The translations under genes were made by a program, and so were the position numbers. The notes beneath the pieces are model-generated. The model was not told the origin of the DNA. It did not search any database and saw nothing but the letters and a program-made list of their open reading frames with translations. This document shows, one piece after another, positions 59,160 through 64,000 of a stretch of 64,000 nt of DNA (within the stretch, counting starts at the first letter, position 1; every line of letters starts with the position of its first letter). This DNA is from Parietaria judaica (lineage: Eukaryota > Streptophyta > Magnoliopsida > Rosales > Urticaceae), in assembly GCA_954871525.1 (NCBI GenBank), contig OX940866.1:36344521-36408520 (forward strand), written 5' to 3'.

Positions 59160-61300
59160 ATTCGTTCTTTTTGACGTTCAGATATGAACAACATACCCAT
59201 AATTCTTTTTTTTTTTTTTGGTGTAATATTTAAAATATATTTTTCCTCCAAACAGATCCATTGGACAAACACATCTTCTCTCGATGGTTTCGTGCTTCAC
59301 CTTTACACCGTTGACTCTCCATTGTAGCCTCAGTATCGTTGATCGGTCATTTGGTCACTCTTTTTCTTCGTCGTCGCCTCACTCGCGAAGAGGGATAGTT
59401 AAGGTTTTTTCTTTGTGTTCTTCATGACATTTTGTCTTATGTGAATTTTGTACTTCCGATTTTTCTGTAATCAGGTGCCAATTCCGCTTTTTCAGTAATC
59501 AGGTGCTAATTTATTCAATATTCTGATTTCTTATGTAAAACCAAGTCCTTTATGTCATAAAATTGTTAAATATTGCTCTCGGGTCTTAATTCTTGGTTCT
59601 TCCCAAGCACCTAATATTCGATTCTGTCAATCAATATATTTTCTTGATTTTCTATCTAGCAATATATTTTTAGTCATATACACTCATACTCATATTTTCC
59701 GTATTTTTTTCTCATTTACCACAATAAACGACATTTTTTTCTCTTTTCTTTGTAAATGGCCGATTGTTTCTTGAGACACAAACGGCGTTCAATTAAGCGG
59801 TGGTTCATGCCTAAAAGAACTTTATTCATGTCGTTTAATTCAGACAAATTATGTCGATCACAATGTTTTTTTTTTTCCTTCTAATTATGGTTTTCTTGAT
59901 CGGTTAATTTCAGGGGATGTTGCATGCTAAAATATATTACCTAGACTGTTCTCGACATTGTATATCAGTTTATAGATCAAACATCATCACACTTAGATGT
60001 TTTGCCTAATATTTGTTTTGCAGTATAAATCAGGCTCAGAACTAAAATTTCATCATGTGCTACACACGATTTTGATCAGACGACAGCGAATCTGGTTAGC
60101 TTTGAAGTACAAGATTAGTTGTTTGTTTTCCTTTTATTTATAGAGTTCATATATTTAATTTCATGGTACTCTTTCAATCGTAGTTATAATTTATTTTGAA
60201 TCACTTTTAAATATTGTCTAGCAATGGATATTGTTTACCTGAGATGTGCATTATTAGGTAAGTCACAAGCTTGATTCTCTGATTTATATTGCAGGGAAAC
60301 CAAGTGAACCGGAATGGATTGAGAACTCGGTGTTCAAATTTTCTAAGGGCTCTTCTTTGCTCACCTTCAAAATCTCAGAAAGCACTATGCTTCATTGCTC
60401 CTTTTTTATTTATTTATTTATATATTAATATTTAATTGCTCGAATAAGTAAGAGTAACCAATTGATTGAATAGACATTCATTTTCTTTCAAACAATGTTA
60501 AGGCTTTTACGTTGAAGACCTATGTTAGTAGTCTTACTAGCTTCTCTTTTGTAAGCTCACTCATACCTGTCAATGACGATATTGCAGCTTAATACTCTTC
60601 TCTCCGTGCATATATTGATGACATGATTCTATATGTCTGGATTTGCCAAAGTGCCTTTTGTTACATTGATTAAGATGATCAGGTAAGATATACGAGCTTC
60701 TTCGTGTGAGCTTATTTGGATCTTAAGCTACTGAAAAGTATTGAAGAATATATCAAAGAACTTCTCAAGACTAACTTCTTTCATCCTATTACGGTATTTG
60801 TTATACATCTTCACATATGGAAAGAAAACGTCACGAGAAACAAAGAATCGGCGTTCATAACTGCTGTGCGTAGTTCTGTGCTAGAAAAGAGATGATTATG
60901 GTGGGTTTTTTTTTTTTTTCAAGTCAAATTACTTAAATCTTTGTAATGCTAAATACTCATTTTTTATGAAGTCATTTAACAGATTTATATAACTTCTCTT
61001 TGTTTCTTTATTTGATGAATAAAATCACATGACACATAGTTCGTTTCATTTTCTTTGTTATACTATACTTTTAAGACTCGACATTGTTAAAAAATATTGG
61101 TGCAATATGGATAATTATTTCATGGATCTTCTTTTTGCCAATCAACACAAGTTCTCACATATCTTGTGTATTTTCCTCAATCCTATCACGTTAGATATTT
61201 ATAAGTGCTTATTAGCAAAATACTCAATGATAATCAAACTATTTTAAAAAACACTCAAGGTTTAATTAATCCAAATTATACTCATTTTAAATGTTATTTT
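59160..61300. other. Intergenic region
   Basis: AT-rich, with a CT-rich patch at about 59270-59410. No supported gene or bounded element. Confidence 0.4.
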
Positions 61301-61304
61301 CCAA

Positions 61305-61600
61305 AAATACCCTTCTCCTTCAGTCTCTGCATTCGCTCCTTCACGTCGAATCCTCCTTCAGTCTCCGCAATCGTTTTTCTCCTTCACGTTCAGTCTCGTC
61401 TCTCAATCCCGAGTCCTTCTCCTTCAATCCCGAGCTCCTTCTCCCTCGAATCCTCTCGCTCCTTCAACCCCGAGTCTCTGCAATCGCATCTCGTGCAATC
61501 ACGAGCTCCTTCAATCCCGAGCTCCTTCTCGTCTCTGCAATCGTGACTCTCTCTCTCGAATCCTCTCGCTCAGTCTCTGCAATCGCATAAACCCTAATCA
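61305..61600 (+). repeat. Pyrimidine-rich minisatellite
   Basis: Built from shuffled copies of CTCCTTCAATCCCGAG and GTCTCTGCAATCG, with CTCGAATCCTCTCGCTC in between. Each occurs three or more times. Strand asymmetry (C/T-rich on +) is strong. It is followed by AAACCCTAATCACC, as in plant 5' leaders. Confidence 0.7.
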
Positions 61601-62518
61601 CCATTGAACCCTAAACTCCTCTTTGGGGTCGCCCTAAGTCGACAAATTCATCGCTGCAATCCAGAGGTAATCACCATCTTTCATTGTTGTATTCATATTT
61701 CTCTCTTAATTATTGTTGTATGTTTGTGGCTGATCTTTCCGCCACCGTGACGGGAAGTAATTCATTCCCGTCGTTTACTCTGTTTTTTTTTTTTCTCACG
61801 AGATGCTTATTTCCTGTTTGAATAAATGCTTATGAGAAAGTTCATCATATAAATTTTACAGTTTTATTTAAAGATTCTAAAACTTAGTGTATCATACACA
61901 TCCCAAGAAGAATATTTATCATAGAATTGAAACCATGGATAGTGAGATTAAAAGTGTCATACTGTTTTAACTTCGTAACACCATATTCCCAGTGAGATTA
62001 ATAATAATTTAATTTGATGTGCACTGATGTGGCAATACCATAGGATTTTCTTCATCTCCAAAGACCTAAAGCCAAAACAACATCAGAGGTGAGTGTCAGA
62101 GATCGCAGCGAAGAATGTCGAAGAGAGAAACAGTGGATCTTGAAACCCGGCGAAGGACACGAGAGCTTGGCTTGGGAGAGAGAGACCCTAAATTTGAGAC
62201 CAAAACTCACGCCTTTTTTCTTTTCTTTTTTTTATTGTTGTTATACTGCTTGCTAATTATGTGCATTGTTCCATTCCATTACAATTAAATAAAAATGTGT
62301 TCTTTACTCTTTTTCATTAATTAATATTAGCTGGAAATATATCATGAGATGAGGTGTATTTACTGAAAACGATCAAGTCAAAATAGCTTTTAGTTTAAGT
62401 AGACAATAGATTAATATACATACATTATACATAAATATTAAAACTATGTATTAAGAAAATAGGAATTGAGGTGAATAAACTAAATATGGCTCTACAAAAT
62501 TATCAATCTGAAAAACAA
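61601..62518. other. Intergenic region before the satellite
   Basis: Mostly AT-rich. A GC-richer patch at about 62080-62210 (GAGAGAGAGACCC) shows no exon structure. Nothing else was recognised. Confidence 0.4.
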
Positions 62519-64000
62519 AGGGGTAAATTACAAAGATGTAACTCCAGTTACAAAAGTGTAACTTCGTTTACAAAAATTTAACTCCAGTTACGTTGTGTAA
62601 CTCTTATTACATATATAATTACAAGTGTAATTACATATGTGAAATTACGGTAATGTAACTACAATTACATAATTGTAGTTATGCTATTACAAAATTGTAT
62701 GTCACTATTTTTCGAAAATATTGAATTTAAATTCTTTTATGTAACTCCAATAACGGAAAATTACTGCTACATACTTTTAGATGGGGACTCATTTAATATA
62801 ATTATATGTAACATAAATGTAATTATATATGACTAGAATTACGAAATTGTAATTCCAGTTACAAAAGTTTAACTACAGTTACCCAAATGTAACTTTAGTT
62901 ACATAAGTGTAACTCCAGTTACCCAAGTGTAACTGTAGTTACCCAAATGTAATTTTATGTAACTTTAGTTACATAAGTGTAACTGCAGTTACCCAAGTGT
63001 AACTGTAGTTATCCAAATGTAACTTTAGTTACATAAGTGTAACTTCAGTTACCAAATGTAACTTTAGTAACTTTAGTTACATAAGTGTAACTGCAGTTAC
63101 CCAAGTGTAACTATACTTACCCAAATGTAACTTTAGTTACATAAGTGTAACTCTTGTTACCCAAGTGTAACTGTAGTTACCCAAATGTAACTTTAGTTAC
63201 ATAAGTTTAACTACAGATACACTCAGTTACCCAAGTGTATCTGTAGTTAACCAAATGTAATTTTAGTAACTTTAGTTACATAAGTGTAACTGCAGTTACC
63301 CAAGTGTAACTATACTTACCCAAATGTAACTTTAGTTACATAAGTGTAACTCCAGTTACCCAAGTGTAACTGTAGTTACCCAAATGTAATTTTAGTAACT
63401 TTAGTTACATAAGTGTAACTGCAGTTACCCAAGTGTAACTATACTTACCCAAATGTAACTTTAGTTACATAAGTGTAACTCTTGTTACCTAAGTGTAACT
63501 GTAGTTACCCAAATATAACTTTAGTTACATAAGTTTAACTGCAGTTACCCAAGTGTATCTGTAGTTATCCAAATGTAATTTTAGTAACTTTAGTTACATA
63601 AGTGTAACTGCAGTTACCCAAGTGTAACTGTACTTACCCAAATGTAAGTTTAGTTACATAAGTGTAACTCCAGTTACGTTGTGTAAAGCTCATAATGTTT
63701 TTTTTGCGGGACCTTTGTAATCACATTTGTAGCTCTCGTTACAAAAGTGTAACTCCAGGCTTGGTCCTATACTCCTTCTTTTGTTGGTCTTGGTCCTATA
63801 CTCCTTTTTTTTTTTTTTTCCTTTTTGTATATTGTAATTACGTAAGTGTAATTGTAGTTACATATTTGTAATTGTATATAATTAGAGATACGTAAGAGTA
63901 ACTGTGATTACAAAAGTGTAACTCCCGTTACATAAGTGTAACAATTAGAGTTACGTAAGAGTAACTGTGATTTCAAAAGTGTAACTCCCGTTACATAAGT
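62519..64000. repeat. Near-palindromic 20-bp satellite array, continues past the window
   Basis: The basic unit of about 20 bp, GTTACCCAAGTGTAACTGTA, recurs with variants GTTACATAAGTGTAACTCCA and GTTACCCAAATGTAACTTTA. GTTAC and GTAAC alternate about every 10 bp, so neighbouring half-units are inverted repeats (for example GTAACTGCAGTTAC). Higher-order blocks of about 60 and 120-200 bp recur from 63000 to 63680. A non-repeat insert with poly-T lies at about 63685-63840, after which units resume to the window end. Confidence 0.92.

Noticed and set aside
61205..61590. Overlapping Ser/Pro-rich frames
   Set aside because: They arise from the pyrimidine minisatellite and would be open in more than one frame.
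62519..64000. Regular repeats resembling a CRISPR array
   Set aside because: There are no unique spacers; units are contiguous 20-bp variants and the host is a plant nucleus.

Overview
This is nuclear DNA from a flowering plant, most likely a eudicot. It is AT-rich between genes. The genes are split by GT-AG introns and encode plant-specific products: a GPI-anchored GDPD-like protein, a GH28 exopolygalacturonase, N-glycan beta-1,2-xylosyltransferase, a chloroplast PRAT protein and a KIN-12 kinesin. Retrotransposon LTRs and MITEs are frequent. Splice forms below were derived by eye: each chain keeps frame across every junction and ends at a stop codon.

Layout. 1-4.2 kb: intergenic. 4.6-8.1 kb (+): GDPDL, nine exons, 755 aa. 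8.5-9.3 kb: LTR remnant. 11.0-13.1 kb (+): exopolygalacturonase, four exons. 14.3-18.1 kb: a terminal-inverted-repeat element interrupted by a 2.7-kb LTR. 20.7-22.6 kb: a cluster of MITEs, one nested in another. 23.1-25.5 kb (+): pirin, six exons, with a MITE in intron 4. 26.0-26.7 kb: probable solo LTR. 28.3-30.9 kb (+): XYLT, three exons. 31.8 kb (+): a 62-aa single-pass membrane protein. 32.9-34.3 kb (+): a LOG/lysine-decarboxylase-like gene with a frameshift, between two LTR fragments. 35.1-36.4 kb (-): HP20/HP22-type PRAT protein, five exons. 37.5-39.1 kb: probable Pack-MULE carrying a broken SEC15 fragment. 39.2-40.1 kb: LTR-like promoter with a 191-bp tandem duplication. 40.4-41.4 kb (-): NYN-domain/C2H2 protein. 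42.7-47.5 kb (-): KIN-12 kinesin, 16 exons, 1126 aa. 53.2-57.5 kb (-): a complete non-autonomous Copia-type element with gag only. 62.5-64.0 kb: a near-palindromic 20-bp satellite that runs off the window.

The genes do not form an operon-like unit. The set GDPDL, XYLT, PRAT (HP22-like) and kinesin-like does recall the order of Arabidopsis At5g55480, At5g55500, At5g55510 and At5g55520 (from memory), so this looks like an ancestral gene block expanded by transposons. Several products act in the secretory pathway or cell wall: GDPDL (GPI-anchored wall organisation), exopolygalacturonase (pectin) and XYLT (Golgi N-glycans).

The most notable observations are the quasi-palindromic satellite, the gag-only retrotransposon with intact LTRs, PBS, PPT and TSD, the Pack-MULE with captured exocyst sequence, the 8-bp-type frameshift in the LOG-like gene, and the divergent switch II of the kinesin. 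No bacterial-style system, CRISPR array or rRNA was seen.
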